Notes under the pieces: model-generated
What the model saw: only the letters and a program-made list of their open reading frames with translations
Told to the model about the DNA's origin: nothing
The model's database searches: none
Shown here: piece by piece, positions 1 to 6,998 of the stretch
Position numbering within the stretch: position 1 is the stretch's first letter
How the letters are laid out: each line of letters starts with the position of its first letter
DNA from: Pseudomonadota bacterium
GTDB taxonomy: Bacteria; Pseudomonadota; Gammaproteobacteria; Steroidobacterales; Steroidobacteraceae
Length of the DNA: 12,804 nt
Direction: 5' to 3'
NCBI GenBank assembly: GCA_023433515.1
Contig: JAEZCN010000051.1
Coordinates: forward strand, 1 to 12,804
Made by a program: the position numbers and the translations under genes

Positions 1-12
1 CTTTCGGGATAC

Positions 13-28
13 TGGCACGGAAGCTGCA
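13..28 (+). promoter_or_regulatory. Sigma-54 (-24/-12) promoter for glnK-amtB
   Basis: The sequence reads TGGCACG, four bases, then CTGCA. This matches the sigma-54 consensus TGGCACG-N4-TTGCA at all but one position. The invariant GG (14-15) and GC (26-27) have the required 10 bases between them. Transcription would start near position 39, giving a leader of about 60 bases before the glnK ATG at 102. Sigma-54 control of glnK-amtB through NtrC under nitrogen limitation is established in proteobacteria. Any NtrC enhancer sites would lie upstream of the window and cannot be seen. Confidence 0.85.
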
Positions 29-101
29 CTGCGATTAGGGCTCGCCGATGTCGGCGTCGACTCCATCGAAAGACTGGCAATAAAGAATTGGGAGAAAAGA
101 A

Positions 102-440
102 ATGAAATTGGTCACCGCCATCATCAAGCCTTTCAAGCTCGACGACGTCCGTGCGGCGCTGTCCGAGATAGGCGTTTCCGGAATGACGGTGACGGAGGTG
201 AAGGGTTTCGGTCGCCAGCGCGGTCATACCGAGCTGTATCGTGGCGCCGAATACGTCGTCGACTTCGTCCCGAAGACCAAAATTGAAGTAGCCGTGCGCA
301 GCGATCTCGTCGACCAGGTGGTCGAAGCGATCCTGAAGGCCGCCAAGACCGGCAAGGTCGGCGACGGCAAGATCTTCATCACCGATATCGATCGCGTGAT
401 CCGCATTCGTACCGGTGAGACCGACAACAGCGCTTTGTAG
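102..440 (+). CDS. glnK: Nitrogen regulatory protein PII (GlnK type)
   Basis: This is a 112-residue PII signal-transduction protein, the usual family length. PII trimers sense ATP/ADP and 2-oxoglutarate, are uridylylated by GlnD, and control AmtB, NtrB and glutamine synthetase adenylylation. The N-terminus MKLVTAIIKPFKL is GlnK-like. The T-loop (about 37-55) contains YRGAEY with the uridylylation target Tyr51. The B-loop TGKVGDGKIF lies at about 83-92, and the C-terminal IRTGE signature is present. The start is supported by GGGAG at 90-94, seven bases before the ATG. The sigma-54 promoter upstream and amtB downstream make GlnK more likely than GlnB. In this setting GlnK is expected to block AmtB when nitrogen is plentiful. 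Confidence 0.96.
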   Translation: MKLVTAIIKPFKLDDVRAALSEIGVSGMTVTEVKGFGRQRGHTELYRGAEYVVDFVPKTKIEVAVRSDLVDQVVEAILKAAKTGKVGDGKIFITDIDRVIRIRTGETDNSAL

Positions 441-463
441 CGCGTAAACGCGACTCTTGACGA

Positions 464-493
464 GCGCCCGTTCACTCACGTGACGGGCGCTTT
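464..493 (+). terminator. Hairpin between glnK and amtB (weak terminator or processing site)
   Basis: An exact 8-base inverted repeat (GCGCCCGT at 464-471, ACGGGCGC at 483-490) can extend by three more pairs past one bulged T, leaving a four-base loop. Only three T residues follow (491-493), so as an intrinsic terminator it should be leaky. It could attenuate amtB relative to glnK or stabilise the glnK 3' end. The function is inferred; the stem itself is seen directly. Confidence 0.55.
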
Positions 494-597
494 GCTAACT
501 AGATAATAGAAACGGGCTTCGTTCTCTGACAGGAGCGGGCGCTCGTCCGTGAAGTGGTGATTGGGAGCCGCTTGCCGCGGCTACGAGGGGTGGAAAA

Positions 598-1902
598 ATG
601 CGTGCTTCTATCTACCGGGCGCCGGCGGCGCTCGGCTTGCTGCTGTGCCCGTTACTTTCATTCGCGCAGGACGCCGCGCCCGCGATCGATAAAGGCGACA
701 CCGCCTGGATCATCGCCGCGACCGCGCTGGTGCTGTTCATGACGCTGCCGGGACTCGCGTTGTTCTACGCGGGGCTCGTGCGGTCGAAGAACGTGCTCTC
801 CATCCTCATGCAGTGCTTCGCCATCACGGGCGTGGCTTCGCTGCTGTGGATGACCGTCGGATATTCCCTGGTGTTCACCGACGGCGGCGGCGTGCAGTCG
901 TTCATCGGCGGTTTCGACAAGGCATTCCTGAAGGGCGTCACTCGCGATTCGCTCTCGGGGACGATTCCCGAAACCGTGTTCGTGATGTTCCAGATGACTT
1001 TCGCGGTGATCACGCCCGCGCTGGTCATCGGCGGTTTCGCCGAGCGCATGCGCTTCTCGGCGGTGCTCGGATTCTCCGCGCTATGGCTGTTGCTCGTGTA
1101 CGTGCCGCTCGCGCACTGGATCTGGGGCGGCGGCTGGCTGGCCCAGCTCGGCGTCATGGATTTCGCGGGCGGCATCGTGGTGCACGTGAGCGCGGGCGTT
1201 TCCGCGCTGGTCTGCGCGCTGGTCCTCGGCAAGCGCCGCGGTTTCCCGCAAACGCCGATGACGCCGCACAGCCTGCCGCTCACGGTCGCGGGCGCGGGCA
1301 TGTTGTGGGTCGGCTGGTTCGGCTTCAATGCGGGCAGCGCCCTGGCCGCCGATGGGTCGGCCGGCATGGCGATGGTGACCACGCACATGGGCGCGTCGGC
1401 CGGCGCGCTCGCCTGGATGTTCATCGAATGGAAGAAGTACGGTAAGCCGTCGATGCTCGGCGTCGTCACCGGCATGGTGGCGGGCCTCGGCACGATCACG
1501 CCGGCCTCGGGTTTCGTAGGTCCCCTGGGCGCGGTTGCGATCGGCCTGTCGGCCGGAACGGTCTGCTTCTACGCGACGCAATTCCTCAAGCGCAAGCTCG
1601 AGATCGACGACTCGCTCGACGTGTCGCCGGTCCACGGCGCCGGCGGTGTGATCGGCACGCTGCTCACCGGCGTGTTCGCGGCCGTGAGTCTGGGGGGAAC
1701 GGGCTTTCCCGTGCAGGAGTCCATTGGCGCGCAGGTGGGAGTGCAGGCGCTCGGCATCGTGGTCGGCGGCGCCTGGTGCGTGCTGCTGACGTGGATCATC
1801 CTCAAGCTGATGGACGCCATGTTCGGACTGCGCGTGTCGGAAGAAAAGGAGACCGAGGGCCTCGATCTCGCGGAGCACGGCGAGCGCGGATACTCTGGGT
1901 AA
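598..1902 (+). CDS. amtB: Ammonium transporter AmtB
   Basis: This is a 434-residue Amt/Mep/Rh family ammonium channel of the inner membrane. Residues 1-23 form a signal peptide (cleavage probably after SFA), followed by about 11 membrane helices. Conserved channel residues fall at a constant offset of +28 from E. coli AmtB: gate Phe135 and Phe243, Trp176 and Ser247 of the external site, Asp188 in DFAGG, and the pore twin histidines His196 and His346. The C-terminal tail (about 411-430, GLRVSEEKE...GLDLAEHGER) is the conserved cytoplasmic segment needed for coupling and GlnK contact. GAGGGG at 585-590 supports the start. It follows glnK by 157 bases and is probably cotranscribed from the sigma-54 promoter; no convincing separate promoter is seen. 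Confidence 0.96.
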   Translation: MRASIYRAPAALGLLLCPLLSFAQDAAPAIDKGDTAWIIAATALVLFMTLPGLALFYAGLVRSKNVLSILMQCFAITGVASLLWMTVGYSLVFTDGGGVQSFIGGFDKAFLKGVTRDSLSGTIPETVFVMFQMTFAVITPALVIGGFAERMRFSAVLGFSALWLLLVYVPLAHWIWGGGWLAQLGVMDFAGGIVVHVSAGVSALVCALVLGKRRGFPQTPMTPHSLPLTVAGAGMLWVGWFGFNAGSALAADGSAGMAMVTTHMGASAGALAWMFIEWKKYGKPSMLGVVTGMVAGLGTITPASGFVGPLGAVAIGLSAGTVCFYATQFLKRKLEIDDSLDVSPVHGAGGVIGTLLTGVFAAVSLGGTGFPVQESIGAQVGVQALGIVVGGAWCVLLTWIILKLMDAMFGLRVSEEKETEGLDLAEHGERGYSG

Positions 1903-1926
1903 CCGTCCTCGCGCCAGGAGAGCCGC

Positions 1927-2901
1927 ATGCCCCGTGCCATCCGTATTCATGAAACAGGTGGCCCGGAGGTCCTGCGGCTCGAGGACGTCGAGGTAGAACC
2001 ACCTGCCGAAGGCGAGGTGCAGCTGCGCCACACCGCCATCGGGATCAACTTCATCGACGTCTACGACCGCACGGGGCTCTATCCACAGCCGCTGCCCGGG
2101 GCGCTGGGCCGCGAAGGCGCGGGGGTCGTCACGGCGCTCGGTCGCAAGGTTCGCGGCCTGAAAGCCGGACAACGCGTCGCCTACGTCACCTCGAAGCCGG
2201 GTAGTTATTGCGACGTACGCAACGTGCCCGCCTCGCGGGTAGTGAGGATCCCCGCGGGCGTGAGCGACGAACAGGCGGCGGTGCTCATGCTCAAGGGGAT
2301 GACGGCGTGTTATCTGCTGCGGCACACGTACCAGGTGAAACGCGGCGACGCGATCGTCGTGCACGCGGCCGCGGGCGGCGTCGGCATGCTGCTCTCGCAA
2401 TGGGGTCGCGCGCTCGGCGCCACCGTCATCGGCGTGGTCGGCAGCCCGGAGAAAGAGAAGCTCGCGAAGCAGAACGGCTGCAGACACGTGCTGGTGCACG
2501 GCCGCGACGAAATCGCGGCTTCGGTGAAAAAGCTCACGAAGGGGCAGGGCGCGCACGTCGTCTACGACGCGGTCGGCAAGGACACGTTCTTCGAATCGCT
2601 GGACAGTTTGCGCAAGCGCGGCCTCATGGTGAGTTACGGCAGCTCGTCGGGCCCGGTCGAACCGATCGCGCCCGCGGAGCTCGTCAAGCGCGGCTCGCTG
2701 TACCTCACGCGGCCGACGCTGTTCGACTACACGGCGGAGCGCGCGGATCTCGAGCGGATGGCGCGGGAAACGTTCGGCGCCGTGAAGAAGAAATGGATGA
2801 AGATCCGGATCAACCAGCGTTATCCACTCGCCGAAGCGCAGCGCGCGCATCTCGAGCTCGAAGGACGGAGGACGACCGGCGCATCGGTCCTCATTCCATG
2901 A
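1927..2901 (+). CDS. qorA: NADPH:quinone oxidoreductase, QorA-type zinc-independent MDR
   Basis: This is a 324-residue medium-chain dehydrogenase/reductase, close in length and sequence to E. coli QorA. Members reduce quinones or other electrophilic carbonyls with NADPH in the cytoplasm. The family signatures GINFIDVY (about 39-46) and the nucleotide-binding AAAGGVG (147-153) are present, as are RGLMVSYG (231-238) and a C-terminus (YPLAEAQRAH) typical of QOR1. No structural or catalytic zinc cysteine cluster is present, consistent with the zinc-free branch. AGGAG at 1916-1920 sets the start six bases upstream. It begins 24 bases after the amtB stop and may be expressed by read-through. Its link to ammonium transport is not obvious. 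It converges with the minus-strand hydrolase-like gene, with only four bases between stops. The physiological substrate is unknown. Confidence 0.9.
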   Translation: MPRAIRIHETGGPEVLRLEDVEVEPPAEGEVQLRHTAIGINFIDVYDRTGLYPQPLPGALGREGAGVVTALGRKVRGLKAGQRVAYVTSKPGSYCDVRNVPASRVVRIPAGVSDEQAAVLMLKGMTACYLLRHTYQVKRGDAIVVHAAAGGVGMLLSQWGRALGATVIGVVGSPEKEKLAKQNGCRHVLVHGRDEIAASVKKLTKGQGAHVVYDAVGKDTFFESLDSLRKRGLMVSYGSSSGPVEPIAPAELVKRGSLYLTRPTLFDYTAERADLERMARETFGAVKKKWMKIRINQRYPLAEAQRAHLELEGRRTTGASVLIP

Positions 2902-2905
2902 AACG

Positions 2906-3955
2906 TCACTTTCCCCGCTTGAAAACGATGCGTGCCGTCTCGTCGAGGATCTGATCCAGCGGCATTCGCGATGCGTTGCCGGTCCACGCGATCGAAATCT
3001 TGCGGTCCGGGAAGTGATACGCAAAAGCCGTGAATGACTCGATCGCGCCGCGTTCCCCGAAGCCGGTCACACCGTCGACCTCGACGGTTCCAAGTCCTAA
3101 GCCCGGATCGCCATCCTCGCCGCGCATCCTCGCCAGGCTGTGTGGTGTCACGACCCTGCCCGCGAACAGCGCGTCCAGGTAGACCGCGAGGTCGTTGGCG
3201 TTCGAAACGATGCCGCGCGCCCCGCCATCGACCGTGGGATCGTTTTCGATTTCCGGCTGCCAGCCTTCCTCCGTCCACCTGTACGACTCGCTCTCGAGCG
3301 ACTTCGCGGCGCCGGTGCCCGCGAAATAGGTACGCACCAGGCCGAGCTTGCCCAGGATCCGCCGCGCGAGGACGTCGTCATACGAATGCTCGTCGACTTT
3401 CTCGAGCATGTAGCCGATCAGCAGGTAGTTGGTGTGGCTGTCCTCGGTGCGCTCGCCCGGTGCAAATCGCACGCCTTCGCGGGAAATGACGTCGAGCATC
3501 TGCGACTTCGTGCGCGGCGTTGCGCGCCAGGTATCGAAATCCGGCGCCAGAGTGTAGTCGGACAATCCGCTGCGCTGCTGCAGCAGGTTTCGATACGTGA
3601 TCTCGATGGCGTTCGGCAGGTCCGGATAGAACTCCGCGAGACGATTGTCGAGCGTGATCGTCCCGCGTTCCGCAAGCTGCAGCGCGAGCGTCGCGGTGAA
3701 CAGGCGACTCACCTCACCGATGCGGTACCGCGTGCCGGTGTCGGCGGCCTCGGGCACGCCGTTCTCGATCTTCGCGAATCCGATCGAACGTCGGTAGCGC
3801 ACCACTCCGCGCTCGGACACCGCGAAGCTGCCATTGACGGTGCCGCTCTCTTCCAGCGCATCGAAATACGCGTCGAGCCTGCCGACGGGCACAGGACTTT
3901 GCGCCGATGCCGTCGTGATCAACAGCGCGAGCGCCGCCGCCAGCGCCGCGCGCAT
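2906..3955 (-). CDS. Secreted serine-hydrolase-fold protein with substituted catalytic motifs (putative pseudo-enzyme)
   Basis: This 349-residue protein has the fold signatures of the beta-lactamase/DD-peptidase (PF00144-like) family. It starts with a signal peptide (MRAALAAALALLITTASAQ), so it should be periplasmic or secreted. Conserved framework includes YRIG...LFTA (77-88), RSGLSDY (128-134), FAPGE (164-168) and TNYLLIGYMLEKV (175-187). The catalytic SxxK nucleophile motif reads E81-V-S-R84, YxN reads D172-S-H174, and HxG reads E301-R-G303; the usual His of LLxHxSGL is Gln127. The E81 and R84 codons (GAG, CGC) were checked directly. The frame is intact, so it is not a decayed gene. The start chosen is the ATG overlapping the mrpG stop (TGATG), with AAGGA six bases upstream; GTG at 3958 is the alternative. 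It is the last gene of the Mrp chain. A noncatalytic or ligand-binding role is inferred; the function is unknown. Confidence 0.8.
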   Translation of the reverse strand: MRAALAAALALLITTASAQSPVPVGRLDAYFDALEESGTVNGSFAVSERGVVRYRRSIGFAKIENGVPEAADTGTRYRIGEVSRLFTATLALQLAERGTITLDNRLAEFYPDLPNAIEITYRNLLQQRSGLSDYTLAPDFDTWRATPRTKSQMLDVISREGVRFAPGERTEDSHTNYLLIGYMLEKVDEHSYDDVLARRILGKLGLVRTYFAGTGAAKSLESESYRWTEEGWQPEIENDPTVDGGARGIVSNANDLAVYLDALFAGRVVTPHSLARMRGEDGDPGLGLGTVEVDGVTGFGERGAIESFTAFAYHFPDRKISIAWTGNASRMPLDQILDETARIVFKRGK

Positions 3956-4269
3956 CACTTGTCCTTGGGTCGCTGCACGGCCGCACGCATCAGCAACATG
4001 GCGGTGATCGGCGCAGTGGTGATCACGAACAGCGTGATCAGCACCTCGTGCACCACCGGACGCCCGCCGCGCAGCGAGGCGATCAGCATCGACGCGATCA
4101 GCACGCAGCCGATGCCGAGCGTGCTGCCCATCGAAGGGCCGTGCATGCGCTGGTAGAACTGCTTGAGCCGCAGCAGGCCGAGCGAGCCGAGGACGGTCAG
4201 AATTCCGCCGAGGATCAGCAGTACGGAGGCGATCAGCATCGCCCAGCCGGGAAGCTCGTGCCCGTTCAT
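3955..4269 (-). CDS. mrpG: Monovalent cation/proton antiporter subunit MrpG
   Basis: This is a 104-residue small membrane subunit of the Mrp/Mnh/Pha antiporter. It has three hydrophobic helices (about 9-35, 46-64, 73-94) and the MnhG/PhaG signature GLLRLKQFYQRMHGPSMGST (31-50). The subunit is required for assembly and activity of the complex in the inner membrane; it has no known catalytic role alone. The start ATG at 4269 overlaps the mrpF stop in an ATGA arrangement. Its own TGA overlaps the start of the hydrolase-like gene. The length is normal for the family. Confidence 0.93.
   Translation of the reverse strand: MNGHELPGWAMLIASVLLILGGILTVLGSLGLLRLKQFYQRMHGPSMGSTLGIGCVLIASMLIASLRGGRPVVHEVLITLFVITTAPITAMLLMRAAVQRPKDK
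3962..3966 (-). promoter_or_regulatory. Shine-Dalgarno AAGGA deciding the hydrolase-like start
   Basis: On the minus strand AAGGA lies six bases before ATG 3955 but only three before GTG 3958, favouring the ATG. It is inside the 3' end of mrpG, so translation of the two genes is probably coupled. Confidence 0.55.
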
Positions 4270-4547
4270 GGCTCGATCGCCTCGCCGCGCAGCAGGAATT
4301 TCGACAGCGCGATGGATCCCACGAATCCGAACAGCGCGATCAGCAGCGCGACGTCGAAGTAGATGGTCGTCCCGGAGCGGATGCCGAGCACCAGCAGCGT
4401 CATCAGGCCGTTCACGTAGAAAGTGTCGAGCGCCAGCGCGCGGTCCTGCGCGCGCGGACCGCGCAACAGGCGCACCGCGGCGAACGTCATCGCGAGCACG
4501 AGACACAGCTGCGCGAAGCCGATGGCGAAGTCGAGGATTTCGTTCAT
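4266..4547 (-). CDS. mrpF: Monovalent cation/proton antiporter subunit MrpF
   Basis: This 93-residue subunit has three membrane helices. It carries the family signature RGPRAQDRALALDTF (29-43), including Asp35 in the first cytoplasmic turn; the equivalent aspartate is reported as important in Bacillus MrpF. MrpF works with the other small subunits in cation/proton exchange across the inner membrane. The start ATG at 4547 overlaps the mrpE stop by four bases (ATGA). The stop likewise overlaps mrpG. The length is typical. Confidence 0.93.
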   Translation of the reverse strand: MNEILDFAIGFAQLCLVLAMTFAAVRLLRGPRAQDRALALDTFYVNGLMTLLVLGIRSGTTIYFDVALLIALFGFVGSIALSKFLLRGEAIEP

Positions 4548-5032
4548 TCGAAGATCTCCATGAGCAGCTTCTCGTAGCGCCGCTTGATCGTGTCGATCCA
4601 GGCCGACTCGTCCCTGAGATCGAGCACGTGCAGCGTGAGCGTCTTGCCGTCCGGGGTCAGGTTCGCCCACACCGTGCCCGGAGTGGACGTGACGATGGCG
4701 GCCAGCACGGCCAGGCCGTGCGGATCGCGCATGTCGAGTGGAATGTCGACGAAGGCGGAATGGATTTCGCGTCCGCGCGTCAGGCCGAGCACGATGCGCG
4801 CCACCGCGTAGTTGGAATACACGATGTCGACGAACACCCGGCCGATCAGCCGCAAGATGCTGCCGGGATTCCGCAGCCGCGGAATCAGCGGCCGCACGCG
4901 GCTGAAGCCGAAGGTCATCGTCATGGAGACGACGAAGCCGAGCAGCAACTGCCCGAACGTGACGCGATCGACCAGCAGCAGCCACATCGTGGTGAGGCAG
5001 ACGACCAGCAGCCATGGACGGCGATCGGTCAT
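4544..5032 (-). CDS. mrpE: Monovalent cation/proton antiporter subunit MrpE
   Basis: This 162-residue MnhE/PhaE subunit is of normal length. The N-terminal half is hydrophobic (two helices, about 7-42). A conserved membrane-proximal segment PGSILRLIGRVFVDIVYSNY lies at 56-75. The C-terminal cytoplasmic domain holds the STPGT motif (116-120) and the strand TLTLHVLDLRD (131-141) typical of the family. GGAGGT at 5039-5044 on the minus strand, six bases ahead of ATG 5032, fixes the start. This ATG overlaps the mrpD stop in ATGA form. MrpE is needed for full antiport activity and stability of the complex. Confidence 0.93.
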   Translation of the reverse strand: MTDRRPWLLVVCLTTMWLLLVDRVTFGQLLLGFVVSMTMTFGFSRVRPLIPRLRNPGSILRLIGRVFVDIVYSNYAVARIVLGLTRGREIHSAFVDIPLDMRDPHGLAVLAAIVTSTPGTVWANLTPDGKTLTLHVLDLRDESAWIDTIKRRYEKLLMEIFE

Positions 5033-6660
5033 GGATTGACCTCCGCGCGATCGCCGAGCACGTTGCGGATGTAGACGTCGGGTTCCTCGAGCGCATCGGC
5101 GGCCGAATCCAGGTACGCCATCGCCGGACCCGCGGCCACGGTCATCGCGATGCAGATGAGGATCAGGAACGCGACCGGCGCCGCCTCGCTGATCCACAGA
5201 CGCGGCGTCTGCCGTCCGGTCACGCTCCAGAACAACCGGACGCCGACGCGCGCGAGGGCGATCAGGCCGGCGAAACCGCCGCCGAGCAGCAGCAGGATCA
5301 GCAGCCATTCTCGTCCGAAGGAACCGTCGGAAGGCAGGGCATCGACGGCCGCGGCGACCAAAGAGAACTTCGCGATGAAACCCGCGAGCGGCGGCAGCCC
5401 GGTGAGCAGCAGCGCGCAGCAGATGAACGCGAGCCCGAGGAATGCCATCGCGGCCGGGATCGCGACGCCGACTTCGTCGCCGGGCGAATACGGGTCCGGC
5501 GGCTCGCCCACCGCGAATGCGGAGTAGGTAGGCGGTGGCGTTGCCGCGGTTTCACCCTGGCGCGTCGGCGCCTCGCGCATGCGGTCGGCCATGCCGGTGA
5601 GCAGGAAGAACGCGGCGGTGCCGAAGATCGATCCGACCATATAGAAGAGCGCCGGCGCGGTCATCGCGGGCACACCCGATCCCACGGCCGCCAGAATCGT
5701 GCCCGACGACAGGATCACGGCGAACGCCACGAGCCGCGGCAGCTGCCGCGCCGCGAGCATGCCGACGATGCCGCACACCATCGTCGCGAGCGCGAGGTAG
5801 AACAGCCACATACCGCCGAACGGCGTCGTCGCGTCCTCGAGCAGCGAGGAGGCGCGCAGGATCGCGTACACGCCCACCTTGGTCGTGATCGCGAACATCG
5901 CGGCCACGGGCGCGCCCGCGGCCTGGTAGGCGCCGGGCAGCCAGAAGTTGAGCGGCCACGCCGCGGCCTTCACGAGGAACGCGATGCCGAGGATGGCCGC
6001 GCCGGTTTCGGCGATCTCGTGGTCTTCGGGCGACATGCGTCCCCAGCCGACCGCGATGTCCGCCATGTTCAGCGTGCCCGAGGCGCTGTAGATCATCGCG
6101 ACCCCGATCAGGAACATGAACGCCGCCGTGAGGTTCACCGCGACGAAGTGCAGCGTCATCTTCGTGCGCTGTGGTCCGCCGCCGTGCAGCATCAACGCGT
6201 ACGACGCGGCGAGCATGATCTCGAAGAACACGAACAGGTTGAACAGGTCGCCGGTCAGGAACGCGCCGTTGAGACCGACGAGCAGGAACTGCACCAGCGA
6301 GTGGTAGTGCACACCCATGCGATCCCAGCGGCCGACCGAATACACGATCGCGGCGAGGGCCAGCGTCACGTTCGCGGTGACCATGAGCGCCGAGAGTCTA
6401 TCTACCACGAGGACGATGCCGAAAGGCGCCTGCCAGTCGCCGATGGCGTAGACGCCTACGCCCTCCGACCAGAAGTCGGGCACCGCGTCGGTGGTCAGCA
6501 CCATCATGCTGATCCCGGCCGCGAGTTGCAGCAGCGTTCCGGTGAGCGTGAGCAGCAGGCGTGGCCAGCGGCGCGTTTCGGCGAACAGCAGCAGCAGCGC
6601 GCCCACGAACAGCGGCACGACGATCGGCAGTACAGGCAGATGTCGGACCCAGGCGCTCAC
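5029..6660 (-). CDS. mrpD: Monovalent cation/proton antiporter subunit MrpD
   Basis: This 543-residue NuoM/N-like antiporter subunit has about 14 membrane helices. Charged residues of the proton path are present: Glu147 in FFEIML, Lys231 in FLVKAAAWPLNFWLPGAY, Lys261 in TTKVGVY, and Lys431 in GLPPLAGFIAKF. A hydrophilic stretch of about 40 residues (358-397, rich in Pro, Glu and Asp) separates two late helices; I recall a similar insertion in other proteobacterial PhaD/MnhD proteins. The start is GTG at 6660. It overlaps the mrpC stop (GTGA) and has AGGAG (6669-6673) eight bases upstream. The open frame continues further upstream, but that part overlaps mrpC and is not homologous to MrpD. It pairs with MrpAB to form the ion-translocating core. 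Confidence 0.94.
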   Translation of the reverse strand: MSAWVRHLPVLPIVVPLFVGALLLLFAETRRWPRLLLTLTGTLLQLAAGISMMVLTTDAVPDFWSEGVGVYAIGDWQAPFGIVLVVDRLSALMVTANVTLALAAIVYSVGRWDRMGVHYHSLVQFLLVGLNGAFLTGDLFNLFVFFEIMLAASYALMLHGGGPQRTKMTLHFVAVNLTAAFMFLIGVAMIYSASGTLNMADIAVGWGRMSPEDHEIAETGAAILGIAFLVKAAAWPLNFWLPGAYQAAGAPVAAMFAITTKVGVYAILRASSLLEDATTPFGGMWLFYLALATMVCGIVGMLAARQLPRLVAFAVILSSGTILAAVGSGVPAMTAPALFYMVGSIFGTAAFFLLTGMADRMREAPTRQGETAATPPPTYSAFAVGEPPDPYSPGDEVGVAIPAAMAFLGLAFICCALLLTGLPPLAGFIAKFSLVAAAVDALPSDGSFGREWLLILLLLGGGFAGLIALARVGVRLFWSVTGRQTPRLWISEAAPVAFLILICIAMTVAAGPAMAYLDSAADALEEPDVYIRNVLGDRAEVNP

Positions 6661-6998
6661 GAATCGCGCTCCTGGCCGTCGACGTGATCCGTGCCGGACA
6701 TGCCGCGCGACGCGATGATCAGCACGAGGAACAGCGCCGTCGTCGCGAAGCCGATCACGATGGCGGTCAGCACCAGCGCCTGCGGCACGGGATCGGCGAA
6801 GCGCGCGAAGTCCCGGGTCGTCTCCGCGACGATGGGCGGAACGTCCACCTTGAGGCGGCCCATGCAGAAGATGAACAGGTTGACCGCGTACGACAGCAGT
6901 GCCAGGCCGATGATCACCTGGAAGGTGCGCGGCCGCAGCAGCAGCCACACGCCGGAGGCCGTGAGCACGCCGATGGCCAGCGCGACGATGATCTCCAT
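6657..6998 (-). CDS. mrpC: Monovalent cation/proton antiporter subunit MrpC
   Basis: This is a 113-residue NuoK-like small membrane subunit with three helices (about 2-22, 28-46, 74-98). The conserved segment DPVPQALVLTAIVIGFA (69-85) is diagnostic of MnhC/PhaC. A polar tail of about 15 residues follows the last helix. GGAGG lies seven bases upstream of ATG 6998. The ATG overlaps the mrpAB stop by one base (TGATG), and the stop overlaps the mrpD GTG by four. MrpC sits between the A and D modules in the membrane complex. Confidence 0.94.
   Translation of the reverse strand: MEIIVALAIGVLTASGVWLLLRPRTFQVIIGLALLSYAVNLFIFCMGRLKVDVPPIVAETTRDFARFADPVPQALVLTAIVIGFATTALFLVLIIASRGMSGTDHVDGQERDS
6669..6673 (-). 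promoter_or_regulatory. Shine-Dalgarno AGGAG deciding the GTG start of mrpD
   Basis: On the minus strand AGGAG lies eight bases before GTG 6660, inside the 3' end of mrpC. It supports the GTG start over the longer open frame that begins inside mrpC. Confidence 0.6.

Noticed and set aside
491..507. AT-rich GATAAT-like -10 upstream of amtB
   Set aside because: No acceptable -35 is found at 16-18 bases, so it is not called as a separate amtB promoter.
1081..3024. Minus-strand open frame of 647 codons antisense to amtB and qorA
   Set aside because: It overlaps two clearly conserved plus-strand genes, has low-complexity Arg/Ala/His composition and no ribosome site or family match that I recognise.
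5014..6687. Long plus-strand open frame antisense to mrpD (also 8999-10108 antisense to mrpAB)
   Set aside because: The translations are rich in Arg, His, Glu and Gln with no recognisable domain. They mirror well-conserved antiporter genes and arise from GC-rich codon bias.
6661..6948. N-terminal extension of mrpD inside mrpC
   Set aside because: The extra 96 codons are Arg/His-rich, out of frame with mrpC and unlike any MrpD N-terminus; the GTG at 6660 with AGGAG upstream is better.
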